Positions 54,033-64,000 of a DNA stretch of 64,000 nucleotides are shown here, piece by piece (the stretch's first letter is position 1; each line of letters opens with the position of its first letter). Location of the stretch: positions 19,671,915 to 19,735,914 of the forward strand of contig CAIIXF020000001.1 of assembly GCA_903813345.2 (NCBI GenBank), read 5' to 3'. The position numbers and the translations under genes are program-made. Source of the stretch: Owenia fusiformis (Eukaryota; Annelida; Polychaeta; Sabellida; Oweniidae). The notes under the pieces are model-generated. The model was given only the letters and a program-made list of their open reading frames with translations. It was not told the DNA's origin and made no database searches.

Positions 54033-57000
54033 TATCAGCATTATTTTAGGAAATTTAATTTTACAAAGTCTTAATGGTGTTTATGTATACAAAGTGGGCT
54101 GCCATACATGTAGAGGTTCTAATGGGTTATTTGAATTAAATATCTTTAAAAAGATTACTTCACTTGGTCCCTTGGATTATGGGAGGGAATAAATAATGTA
54201 CGAGATACGCGTATCTCATTTGAGTTGTTATGTAGTCTGATAGTGTATGAGAAAACGTAGAATGAAACAAACACATGTTTTCTTTACAAATAACATGCTA
54301 CGCTTACTTATTAAAAACATACGTTTGCTTCATTTTAGTATATGATTAATGAAAATATGTCACGTGGTATTTTTCTAAAGTAAAATCAATTTATTTTGAA
54401 TTCTATTTTAAATTGTTAGTACCACAAATACAGGTACTCTATATTACTTTGTAATTGGTGCCATTTTATTGAGCTTACAATTTTAATCTATTTGTTAAAA
54501 CATAGGGCCAAATTGTAACTTCAATTGTATTGAAGGAGGTACAGGGTGAGACACTATAGCTACAGGGTGATCTCATATGCTATGTTGTACATAAAATTTT
54601 ACCATTTTGCATTATGTTCATTTAATAAGTTTATTGAGTCACCTTGTATGTCAGATACTGCCAGTTTTGTACTTTGATGATCCACCATCTTTGGATTTTA
54701 GTAGTTCAGATTGTTAACTGCGTTCATACTTAGATTATATATGAGCCACACTACCAAACAAATCAAATGCATTTGGTTCAATAGTTATGGAGTACATGTA
54801 TTGTTATGGATTTTTTTATCTACCTCTTATTTAAGAGAGTTATGAATGTTACATAAGATTTATTACTTTCCTTGTTAAATCATTACGCAACAGCTGTTTA
54901 ATAATGTTCTATTTATTATTATTCTTTATTTCATAAGTGGGCATTGTTATATACCATACTGTAAATACTTCACTGTAAAGTATTATATAATTATGAAGCT
55001 GGCACATGTATGTTATTTATAATATAACTGCATGTATTGTGTCGTATGTGTCTCAATTAAAAACTGAATATGCTTATATAGAAAATACATAATATAATAC
55101 TGTATGTAGAGAGTATACTATAATTCATGTTATATGCTACTGTATTTTTATGAAGTATTGACAAAAAAGTTATTATTGCTGTCTATTATTGTTCTCTTCT
55201 TATCTTATTATGTCATCATGATTTCCATGGCAACAAGAGGATTTTTAGTCAAAAATATTTCGAATAGACACCAGGGGTGTATTTTAAATTATGGTATTTC
55301 TAGTACCATATAGCTACCGTTCATTCTGGCACTAAAACAAAATAATACATTAGCACCACACATACTGGTACTATACATCCAGTAGGTGGGTGTAGTTTTT
55401 AGTCACCGCATCAAATGCACAATACCTCAACTTTTGAAATACAATTGTAATGTGGATTGTAGAGAGTTTGTCTACACAATATACAATAACTTGATTTAAA
55501 CCATGACACATTTGTAAGGAAATAATAGATCTGATCTGTAGGCTGTGAGAACTGGAGAGGCTTGAATGAGCCATATTTACATTCATGACATTGTATACAC
55601 TGACTCAAGCATGCTATGACTTGCTGCATTAATTCAGAGTGAAAATCTATGGATATTATAATTCAGTTTATTTTTTGGTAGCCTATGGTTGTAATTAATG
55701 ATTTTAAAGAAAGAATACTGATGTTTCAGTGACTCAAATCAGTTATGATTGTCACAAAATATCATGAATATTGTCCCATAAACTCCAATCAATTTGTACA
55801 TGTAGAAACGACAGTCTTTTATAAGCAATTGGTTTGATTAATCATTTTTACATTAGGATGTTATCCAATAGAATGGGGTCTTTCATTTTTACGCATCACA
55901 TCTTGTTTTCAAGTAATGTAACATCTGTGAGCGCAAAAACTTTGGTTTCTTGATATGAATCTCATTGTTAAACTGGAATGTATTCTATTTGTAGTTTATT
56001 TGAAGTGTAGTCTTGCCCAAGTCTGTATTTTTTTACTTATCTGATCTTGAATTATTATCGCCTTGGCAGTCATTATAGAAATCAAGATAAGTAAAAGAGA
56101 CCTACCTAGGCAAGGTTATTTGAAGTGTTTCATGTACATATATATGATGTAAATAAGCCAGAGAGAATATATAGCATTGTATAGGGGGTGCTCTAAAGTT
56201 AGCGATAATGGTATAGAAAAATAATGCACATATTTACAGTGGCAGCTAAAGGAATGAATATTTACATTGTTTACTGTACATAAGTAATAAATAAAGCTAA
56301 TCTAAGTTTTGGAATTATGGAAAAATTGTAATTCAAGGGATGATCAATAAAAAATGGAAGTGACTATCTCAGAAAATATCAGATGTCATGAATTATGGTG
56401 ATACATTTTAACATACATTTATAGTACTAACTAGAAGTAAGAAATTGAACAAGTTTAATGTGAGCAAGTTCACTTTCAGATTCTAGATTCCAGCATTGTA
56501 TCTCCAATATATTTCCTTGATTATGTAAAAGAGCCATTAAATTCAAGCCACTGAGATGCTATATTTCTGATGCATATGAAGGCCACAATCATGATCCATA
56601 AAACATTTTGTAATACCATTTGTGCGTAATGTGAAATATACAGTACATTGTATATTATGTACATGATGGTTATGCCTAATGGGGCCATTAGCTTGGCAAG
56701 AAATATGTATTTGATCTGTTAATATCTAGAAATAAACACAACCAAAACGCAACATTTTTATTAATATTCTTAATTGCCTTCTGAGTGTTATCCTACAGAA
56801 ATTGACAATACAAAATGATTGACATATTGTACTTTATAACACATGCTGTATTTATTGCCTTATATTCTTGAGGTCAAAGTAACTGCAATTGAAGATTTCA
56901 GTCTCCGGGGGATGGGGGAGAGGTGAAAATGAACCAGTTGATAAAGTTATCCCATTAGCATTTAATAGCCACAAACGTTACCAAATTGTAGAAGTGAGGG

Positions 57001-58321
57001 TACGTTAAACATAATTTCAAGGATTATTTAGATTGGCCTTATATAACTGGATATGTTGTGTTAAAAGAATAAATATAGCAACATGCGAAGAATTATAAGA
57101 AAAATGTAATAAATATGTTTGTTATTTATTATTTCTCGATTATAACCATTGACTTAAGTGCAGCCTCAGATTTTTCTTCCGAAGAATTCAAATGGCTTTT
57201 ATGCCACTTTAATATGACACTCAATATGAGAAACATTGATACATTAAATGATGAATATTAAATATTCCTGAATGTAGTATGACATCCAGTATTTCATCAT
57301 GTTAAATTCTGTTTTTTATGAACCAATCTAAAAACTTAATGTGCAAAACCTGAAGGCAATTCAATAGAACTAGTATATGATAGCTTTGAAATCTCATTGA
57401 AGGCTCTTGAGATTTTAGGAGATTTCACTTTTAACCATCAAATGCTAACATTTTCTTTTATTTGATGACATATATGAATCCATGTGACCTCCCCTTAGGG
57501 CTACTTGTTGACTACACATATCTCACACAGAGGTGCATTAATTAATGTGCATAGATAAACCACAATAACAGGTTCATCTCATAGTATGCCATTGGATTTT
57601 TAGATTGATTTAATCAACACTATTTTATAAATCATGATATTAATTGACTTATGCAAGATTTTAACATTGAAGCCGATGGCAGTCTGGCCCAAACAAAACA
57701 AATCACACGTGGTGACATCTATTTTTTTCAATTTTTCAACTTTTCAATTCTTGGCCATTCTTTCAGAGGCATCTTGCAATACAAAAATATCATAAGTATC
57801 AGAATGACTTTACAATGTCATTTAGGATTTAAGCCCTGGACTCAGTGCATTGTTTGGTGAATCATACCATGAAGGTGTTGTTTCCAAACCTTTGCATGGC
57901 TGCACAGTGGGAATGCAAAATTTAGGAAACAACGCCTGAGTGGAATGAAGCAGCTATGCATTGAGTCATGGGCTTAGATTTTTTTTCACACATTGCAATG
58001 ACAAAATTATCCAAAAGGAACAAAATCACTAAATAACACATTTTCAATGAAAAGTCCATTCATCACCATGACAACTGTTAACTAAGCTTAATGATCTTGC
58101 ATGTGTTATTGATATTTCACACACTATTATGTGAATACTCTGTTCTGATTGGCTGGAATCGGACACACCTTGGATGATACCCCAAATAGTCCAACGAATC
58201 ATATCAGATTGACAGGTCCCCGATTTCCCCACAATGCACTGCTGAAAATACAGCAGACGAATTCAGAATTGTTTTTTCCCGGTTTTTCTAAACATTTAGA
58301 TTCAATTAATCATACTTTTAG
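54033..58321. other. GLUT-like 3' UTR and spacer
   Basis: AT-rich. Candidate polyadenylation signals AATAAATAA occur near 54188 and AATAAATAAAG near 56287; which is used cannot be told. No recognised gene. Upstream exons of the 58-62 kb gene could lie here, but none was convincing. Confidence 0.55.
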
Positions 58322-58364
58322 TCCACCTGTAACTCTTACTGGGTCACAGTCACAGCAGAGCAAG
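58322..58364 (+). CDS. probable 43-nt exon of the unrecognised gene
   Basis: A pyrimidine-rich tract, then CATACTTTTAG, precedes 58322; the donor AGCAAG/GTAAAT follows 58364. The encoded PPVTLTGSQSQQSK continues naturally into the Ser/Pro-rich start of the next exon in phase. It could instead be 5' UTR if translation starts at 60544. Confidence 0.45.
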
Positions 58365-61300
58365 GTAAATATAAATTTCCTAGATAAGGTAAAGTGAGTT
58401 GCTGTCAAAATTAGGGAATAATCAACTTTTCAATTTGGGCGGTTTTGACAGTTGACCACAGTATTGAAACTCCTTGCAGCGCACAGATTCAGGCTAGCTT
58501 GACTTTTAGAAGATCCATTCTAGATCAGTATCAGATCTTGATCAGAAAATGTGAACGAATAAAATGCACGATGGGGCTCCCGAAGGCCTAGCCTAGATCA
58601 TGAGCCCATGCCTAGATCTAGAGTATCTAGACTATGGCTGCGTTTTTGAATGCCCGCGGCGCAAGTCAACAGACTAGATCCAAGTAGAAATAATCTTGAT
58701 ATACGTCATTGGATATTCAAAATTCAGTCAAAATGATGACATATTTGAAATCTATATATAAAAGTACATATGGAAATGAGATTTATGTAAGATTTTATGT
58801 AATATTACCGAGTTCGATGGTGCATAAGTTAGGCGGTGGATCATTTTGTAAGTACGACAATGTGAATTAATGCGACTGTTACTTTTTGGAAGGTTTTTTG
58901 CAAAAAGGTCGAGTGACATTTTAGCTGGCGAAAATCTTAAATAACCAAGCAAAAATCGCCACAGACATAGGAATTGAGCTGAAAAAGCATTAAGTTGACC
59001 ATTTTGAGATTTCACCTCTATCAATGACCTTCTCAGGGTAAAAAAAGGTATTTTAAGGTACAGCTGGAAAGTAACATTTTGGTAAAAAATTGCTATACCA
59101 GCACATGTTCAGGGGTTTCAATAAATATTTTTTCAACGGGCTTCTTGGCAATTTCAACAGGCTGAAACTTATTTCACTTAAAATAACTTAGGGTAAGGTA
59201 AGTAACAGTGAATTTTATTTCTACATATTTGAACAGGCGTAATTGAGATTTGAACAGGCGTTTTCGCCACCCGTTGTTATTTTCTGGTACAAAATAAAGT
59301 ATGAAGACATGTGTCAATTGCCTTGCTTTTTTCAGGAAAGAATCATTACATTGTATTCTTTAAGAATATCTAGTAGGAGTTTAATGGGAACTCCAGGAAA
59401 TTCTGATATTTCACAGTTTCTATTTTTCCAAATTTTCTTTCAAAGTTTCCAGACAAAACAGGAGCTACCATTGACCTGTTTCCAGGTTTACTAAAAGAAG
59501 ACAGTGTAATGATACTTTCCTGAGAAAAGCAAGGAAATACACACATGCCTTCATACTTAATTTTGTACCAGAAAATAACATGTGCAGGTATAGCAATTTT
59601 TTACCAAAATGTTAATTTCCAGCTGAACCTTAACTTGTTTCAAATTTCACCAATTTTTTTTTTCACAATCATCAACAAGATCTCAGAAATTCAAATCTGA
59701 CTTAAAATTGAACTAATAATATTGTGAGCAACTTGGTGGTGATATTTTGTCATGTTAATGCCTTGTATAAATGTGTGACGATCTTTACTATACTATTCCA
59801 TTTCCTACATAAACCGGCAGAGGTGTTTACTCAGTGACGATAACCTGTGAACCCTTGAGTATTATTCCGGGATCAAGCCTTTTATACTAAATGGTGAGCA
59901 ACACCAAAAATGAGGATTCGATTTGCTAAACCTACCCTTTAAAATGCTTTTTATTTGAAGCTTCTTGCTCAATTTTGAAGGAACTTAAAAATGTTTTTTT
60001 GGCTTGCTTATGCCTCAATCTTTATTTCTCCCCACACTAGTGCTTTTTTATTAATAGTTCATAGTACAATTGACCAATTGTAGTAGTAATGAAAGTGTGA
60101 ATGAATAAAAAGATAAATTGTGCAGTGCATGTTGTAATCACCCTTTGGGAGCCTTATCATGCATTTTGAGCACCTTGGTTCAAATTTTATCGCATATATC
60201 CAAATTATGGAGACGATTTTTCAGCGTTCGTTTTTCAACTTTTGTTTGATGTTCTTCTGAAATATTTCTTGACAATAATTAATAAAATGTGTATTTGTGA
60301 GACAAATTCCATTATTCCGTCACACAAAATCAGGAGTGATTTCAATTTCTTCATCAAATGTGTGGCAAATACGCATTTCGGGATCGTTGGATGGCTTCTA
60401 CAATGCCGTAATGAAATGCCTGATGAAATGTTGCTTCATCTTTATGAATGTATATGTATATATATATTAATAACCCTCATTCTACTTGATTTATAATGTA
60501 TACTAGTTGTTGCTAAATATAACTTCTAATGTTCTTATTTCAGATGTCATATGTGAGTACAGGTACCTCGTCACCTATTGCTGCCCCACCAATGGCACCA
60601 GGGTCAATGATGCAGATGATGATGTCGCCATCAGCCAATGTAGTGTCACATAATGATTCTCAGTATGGAAATAATGATATTAATGACTATGCACAAACTT
60701 CAGCATATAACAACATGAATAATGAAATGATAACCTCACAACAATCAATGTTCCCTATCCCCACACCCTCTCAAGAAGCATTAAGGGCAACTGCATATCG
60801 TGGTATGGTGCCCTGTGCCCCAAGAATGTATCCATACCGTATGCCACAAATGGCTTATAACATGCCGCCTTACCCTACAGCGATGGCAGTGCCTTACCCA
60901 GTCCAGATGAAGAGGGCTGGCTCAGTCTATCAACCTCCTCCCCAGGGTAGTCCAGATCTAACTCCGTTAGGACCAGGGTTTAGTCCAAACAGGCACACTG
61001 TGAGCGATGGAACTAATAATACACAGCCGTCAGAGCAAAATGATACACCAAAAGCCAGTAATACTGGTACAAGTGTCCCTGAAAGTGATAATGTCAAACA
61101 AGACAACGAAACAAGTGCTAAAATTCAAGAATCAAATGTTGAAGCTATAGGAGAGGATGAGATCTCTAATTTACCAGAGGAGAACACTTGCACCATTGAG
61201 CGCTCTCTCAAGGAAGTTATATGCCTCTATATTGAACATCTTGTTGAAGAAAATGAGGCTAAAACAGGGATTTCACAAGCTCTTACTCCTCCCACACCCC

Positions 61301-62058
61301 TCAATTTTGAGTTAGAGGCTTACTTCCAAGAGGCTGAAAGGAAAGATATCCCCTTTCCCACAGACAAGTTCCGCAACTGGCTTGAGTGTAACAACATGCG
61401 TTTGGAAGTAGATGTTGTGGCGAATAAGTTGACAAATAACTCAGGAAAGATGCCTGATATTGGACATGCCTCTTCTAGTCAATCTCCAATGAAAAGTCAA
61501 GAGCATGTTGAAAACAGTCACGATTTGTTGGATGAGTATCGCAAAGCATACTATGATAGCATCAATAGAAAATCCACAAAGGGAAATAATCTTAGTGTCA
61601 GTGATGCAACTATTTCCCAGGATTCACAATCTGAAATTGAGCATTGTGAACCAGCTCAAGAAATGAATGATAAGCCAAGTGATACTATTGAGAAAAGCAA
61701 GGTTTCTGAATCTGATGAGCAAACCCAGGCTGATGAGCCAGCCCAACCTGAATCTGTTTCCGAATGTATCAATACAAATGGGACACAGGAGGATATTGCT
61801 ACTGATGAGAATAACAATACTGTTGAAGTTGGACCAGGCAATGATTCCATTGATTCCAATGCAGAAAACTCTGGAAAGGGTCAAGATATTACCATTTCCA
61901 ATGATGTTAAGAAAGAAGCACCAGATACACCCATCCCAATTGATATCAAAGAGGAAATTGATACAAGTAGTTCTAAAAGAGGAACATCCAAGAGAAAATC
62001 AAATGACAGTGACACTGGAGTGAGACTTACACGATCTAAGAAACCTAAAATCATATAA
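58322..62058 (+). CDS. unrecognised Met/Pro-rich, probably nuclear protein (3' exons; 5' end uncertain)
   Basis: The main exon is 60544-62058 (acceptor TCTTATTTCAG), open for 504 codons to TAA. A probable 43-base exon 58322-58364 (acceptor CATACTTTTAG, donor AAG/GTAAAT) ends in phase 0 and joins in frame as SPPVTLTGSQSQQSK-MSYVSTG. The protein begins with a Met/Pro/Ala/Tyr-rich region (PMAPGSMMQMMMSP, YRMPQMAYNMPPYP). A moderately charged block that looks folded follows at 61195-61425 (SLKEVICLYIEHLVEENEA, FELEAYFQEAERKD, FPTDKFRNWLECNN). Then come a long acidic Ser/Thr/Gln tail, SUMO-type motifs (VKQD, VKKE, IKEE) and a basic C-terminus (KRKSNDSD, RLTRSKKPKII). Composition suggests a transcription or chromatin cofactor, an inference only; I do not recognise the family. 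The start is either ATG 60544 or an ATG in an unseen upstream exon. Confidence 0.75.
58680..58752 (+). repeat. 73-bp dispersed repeat, pair with 52921-52994
   Basis: Shares CAAGTAGAAATAA, CTTGAT, ATATTCAAAATTCAGTCAAA and the GATGNCATATTTG end. Confidence 0.75.
59053..59633. mobile_element. TTAA-flanked fold-back element carrying a secondary insertion
   Basis: The element (59057-59629) lies between TTAA sites. The ends GGTACAGCTGGAAAGTAACA and (inverted) TTAATTTCCAGCTGAACC continue as inverted repeats through CAAAATGTTA and TTGCTATACCNGCACATGTT. On the right arm the repeat runs on to ATTTTCTGGTACAAAAT; on the left arm this continuation is displaced by about 165 bases (59110-59274), so a second sequence inserted there. 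TTAA targets are used by piggyBac and Kolobok elements. No transposase. Confidence 0.82.
59727..59945 (+). repeat. composite dispersed repeat linking two repeat families
   Basis: It starts with GGTGGTGATATTTTG and CATGTTAATGCCTTG of the GTAACAAATGGC family and runs directly into TATAAATGTGTGACGATCT. The rest (to about 59945) is an inverted match to 440-625. It therefore shows that the two repeats are parts of one longer element. Confidence 0.65.
60544..62058 (+). CDS. large 3' exon of the unrecognised Met/Pro-rich protein
   Basis: Open from the acceptor to TAA 62056-62058. The ATG immediately after the AG is in frame but may be internal; the in-frame ATG at 60529 is intronic. Codon-level order (low-complexity start, charged middle, acidic tail, basic end) and the absence of stops over 1.5 kb in AT-rich DNA support real coding. 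Confidence 0.85.
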   Translation: MSYVSTGTSSPIAAPPMAPGSMMQMMMSPSANVVSHNDSQYGNNDINDYAQTSAYNNMNNEMITSQQSMFPIPTPSQEALRATAYRGMVPCAPRMYPYRMPQMAYNMPPYPTAMAVPYPVQMKRAGSVYQPPPQGSPDLTPLGPGFSPNRHTVSDGTNNTQPSEQNDTPKASNTGTSVPESDNVKQDNETSAKIQESNVEAIGEDEISNLPEENTCTIERSLKEVICLYIEHLVEENEAKTGISQALTPPTPLNFELEAYFQEAERKDIPFPTDKFRNWLECNNMRLEVDVVANKLTNNSGKMPDIGHASSSQSPMKSQEHVENSHDLLDEYRKAYYDSINRKSTKGNNLSVSDATISQDSQSEIEHCEPAQEMNDKPSDTIEKSKVSESDEQTQADEPAQPESVSECINTNGTQEDIATDENNNTVEVGPGNDSIDSNAENSGKGQDITISNDVKKEAPDTPIPIDIKEEIDTSSSKRGTSKRKSNDSDTGVRLTRSKKPKII

Positions 62059-64000
62059 ATACACAAACTGCAAATACAGGATATATCTGTCAATACATTC
62101 TCATTTGCATGCTGAGGTTGAAATGTGACAAAAGCAACACATTGATTTAAAGACTGTAATAAACCAAAAATCAAAATTGTCAATTGCAATTAACAAACAT
62201 AAACTTTTTCCTGAGAATCTTTTCAAAATTTGGTGTCAATTTAATTTGATGAATATTGACCATAACTACAAATTAAAACTAGTACACCAAATTAATACAT
62301 TCATTTCTAAATAGGATTCAATTAAATGCATGTTGTGAAATTCATTTGCAAGTAAGTGGCATCTTTTGCACTTTTTTATTAATTTAATAGTTAGGCCACT
62401 AGTATATTTTTACTGATGGTATTATATGTACCAGAAAATATGTTTAATTCAGTGTCGCATCTCATGAATACTAGACAGGTTCCAATTTCAGAATATCTCA
62501 AGGGAAAGGGTTTTTGAGGCATTTTTTAGAAAAAGCAACAGACCTATTTTTTCTGGATCAGTTTTTCATGCTGATAAAGATATTAAAAGATGACAGCTCA
62601 ACGGGGTGGTCACGACACTGAATTTTAGCGTTTTTACCCCCTGTGAAATTATTTTAGGGGGTACTATAATATTAGTTCATAACTCAAAGGATATATAAAC
62701 TATTGTTCTGAGTTCTACAGCATACATTGTTAGTACAGAGATGAATACTACCCTAAAGTTATAGGTTGATATCTTTGTTGGTTTCGGAAAAATACAATTA
62801 ATTAGAAAAATATATGCAATTTTTGTCATTTTTTCCTTGCTTATTTTATATTTGTAGCTTCAAGCAAAATATGATAACTTAAACAGCTTAAAGTAGTATT
62901 CTAACAACATTCCCAAGCTATGTGTGATATTGTAATACATCTATTATAGTGATGAAGTACTATTTTGTAATTTTAATATGACTTTATAGTGCCCTACCCC
63001 TGGTAAATAGAAGAAAGTTGGTGTGGTTTTCTTCTGGTTTTAACATTTTATTGTCTTCTTAGTTGAAGATACAATCAATTCTGTCAGTTAACCATGAGTA
63101 GCTTTACAATGGTTAACTGTTCCCATGAATAGAGGGTTGGGACCTCAAAAATACCAGAACTGTTAAGTGGCATCCTTGGGCAACCCTCTTCAGAGCATTT
63201 CCCTTATATAATCCGATAAAATCTGCAGGGGACACTATAAAAAACTTATATATCTAAGATACTAATGAAGATACTGAATTTTAAATTTTCAGGATTTGGT
63301 CCTGGTATGATAGGTAATCCGTATGACAAAAATGACAAAAAGAAGAAACTCTGTTGCCATAGTAACAAGAATATGACACTATTTGTTCCTAAGAAATGTG
63401 TTTTAAGGGGTTTTGTCTTTCTCTTCACATTTTTAATTCTAAATATGTCCACAATGTGGGATGATTAAAATTATAGTAAAGTAATATTTTCTATTGTTCT
63501 CTAAAATAGAAGTTGCTATGGCGACACATAGATCATAGAAAAAATCCTGGGATGATCACCCTATTTGTCAGGAAATTAAAATGGAAACTGAAAAATGAGT
63601 TTCTTCCTACTGAATAGCAATTTGGTAGACCAAGGCTGACACGCACAGGAGAAAACATCTATCAGTTCTATGTCATTTTGTTGTTATTTTTTTTATATTT
63701 CACTAGCAATCAACCCATCAATATATTTTTCAAAGTTGTTGACCTCATTTTCACCAAAAATGCTATCATTTTATTAATGTTTAATGCATTACTATTCTTT
63801 ATTTTAATGTATCAAATAGCTCTTGAAAAGAAAACTGAATTCCCCTAAGATTAGTGTTCCCATGTTATTTCCCCTTTGATAAAATTCATGCTATCCATTG
63901 GTTTCAGTTCATTTTGGTCATCCAAATTCAGTGTCTTTAAAGTCCCTGGAGCAATCCACTTTTCCTCTTAGGAAATAGAACATGTCTCAAAGCATATTCT
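62059..64000. other. 3' UTR of the unrecognised gene and downstream spacer
   Basis: AATAAA at 62158-62163 is about 100 bases after the stop and is a likely polyadenylation signal. Beyond it only AT-rich sequence without a recognised gene or repeat is seen. Confidence 0.6.
62158..62163 (+). promoter_or_regulatory. candidate AATAAA polyadenylation signal
   Basis: First AATAAA downstream of the stop at 62058; it would give a 3' UTR of roughly 120 bases. Confidence 0.5.

Larger units (their letters stand above)
58365..60543 (+). other. intron of the unrecognised gene, with a nested element and dispersed repeats
   Basis: Contains the repeat at 58680-58752, the TTAA-flanked fold-back element 59057-59629 with a secondary insertion, and the composite dispersed repeat 59727-59945. 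No gene is seen. Confidence 0.6.

Noticed and set aside
57651-57860. Frame beginning MQDFNIEADGSLAQ as a first exon of the unrecognised gene
   Set aside because: No good donor in a matching phase; composition quickly becomes Phe-rich and non-coding in look.
58149-58321. Upstream extension of the 58322-58364 exon in the same frame
   Set aside because: The frame is open but has no real ATG (it starts at TTG), and the best acceptor is at 58320-58321, so the upstream part is more likely intronic.
61624-62189. Minus-strand and alternative plus-strand frames of 86-118 codons
   Set aside because: They are shadows of the acidic tail of the large 60544-62058 exon.

Overview
This 64 kb window is animal nuclear DNA. 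It is AT-rich, its genes are split by many GT-AG introns of about 0.3-14 kb, and the introns and spacers are full of short non-autonomous DNA transposons, minisatellites and homopolymer tracts. Gene content (a SYDE/SYD-1 RhoGAP, a secreted fibrinogen-domain protein, a class I GLUT-like sugar transporter) and repeat style, including elements that begin with a (CGTC)n tract, suggest a marine invertebrate, perhaps a non-vertebrate deuterostome such as a hemichordate. The species is an inference, not something read directly.

Layout. (1) 2.4-17.9 kb, + strand: the 3' part of a SYDE-type C2-RhoGAP gene in four visible coding exons; its 5' coding exon(s) are not found and probably lie before base 1. 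(2) 13.2-15.7 kb, - strand: a complete three-exon gene for a secreted coiled-coil fibrinogen-domain protein (618 aa as spliced), lying wholly inside the last SYDE intron in antisense orientation. (3) 17.9-25.3 kb: gene-poor spacer with minisatellites and TA-flanked inverted-repeat elements. (4) 25.3-54.0 kb, + strand: a class I GLUT-like facilitative sugar transporter with 12 common coding exons, preceded by two candidate alternative first exons, each encoding nine residues and ending in phase 0. Every splice junction keeps frame, giving about 595 aa. (5) 58.3-62.1 kb, + strand: the last exon(s) of an unrecognised, probably nuclear protein rich in Met/Pro and then in acidic residues, Ser and Thr, with SUMO-type motifs and a basic C-terminus.

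The genes look like ordinary unlinked animal neighbours, with no sign of an operon or a functional cluster. The most distinctive content is the mobile-element layer, in which many insertions can be delimited to the base: two copies of a 305-bp element with perfect 9-bp target duplications, two hAT-like elements with 8-bp duplications, a TTAA-flanked fold-back element carrying a secondary insertion, a TA-flanked element nested inside another whose uninterrupted relative lies 4 kb away, a fold-back element whose arms are 16-bp iterations, and a (CGTC)n-headed family with arrays of ATGGC(G/C)GCCAT-like motifs. I found no tRNA, rRNA, CRISPR array or intact transposase gene.
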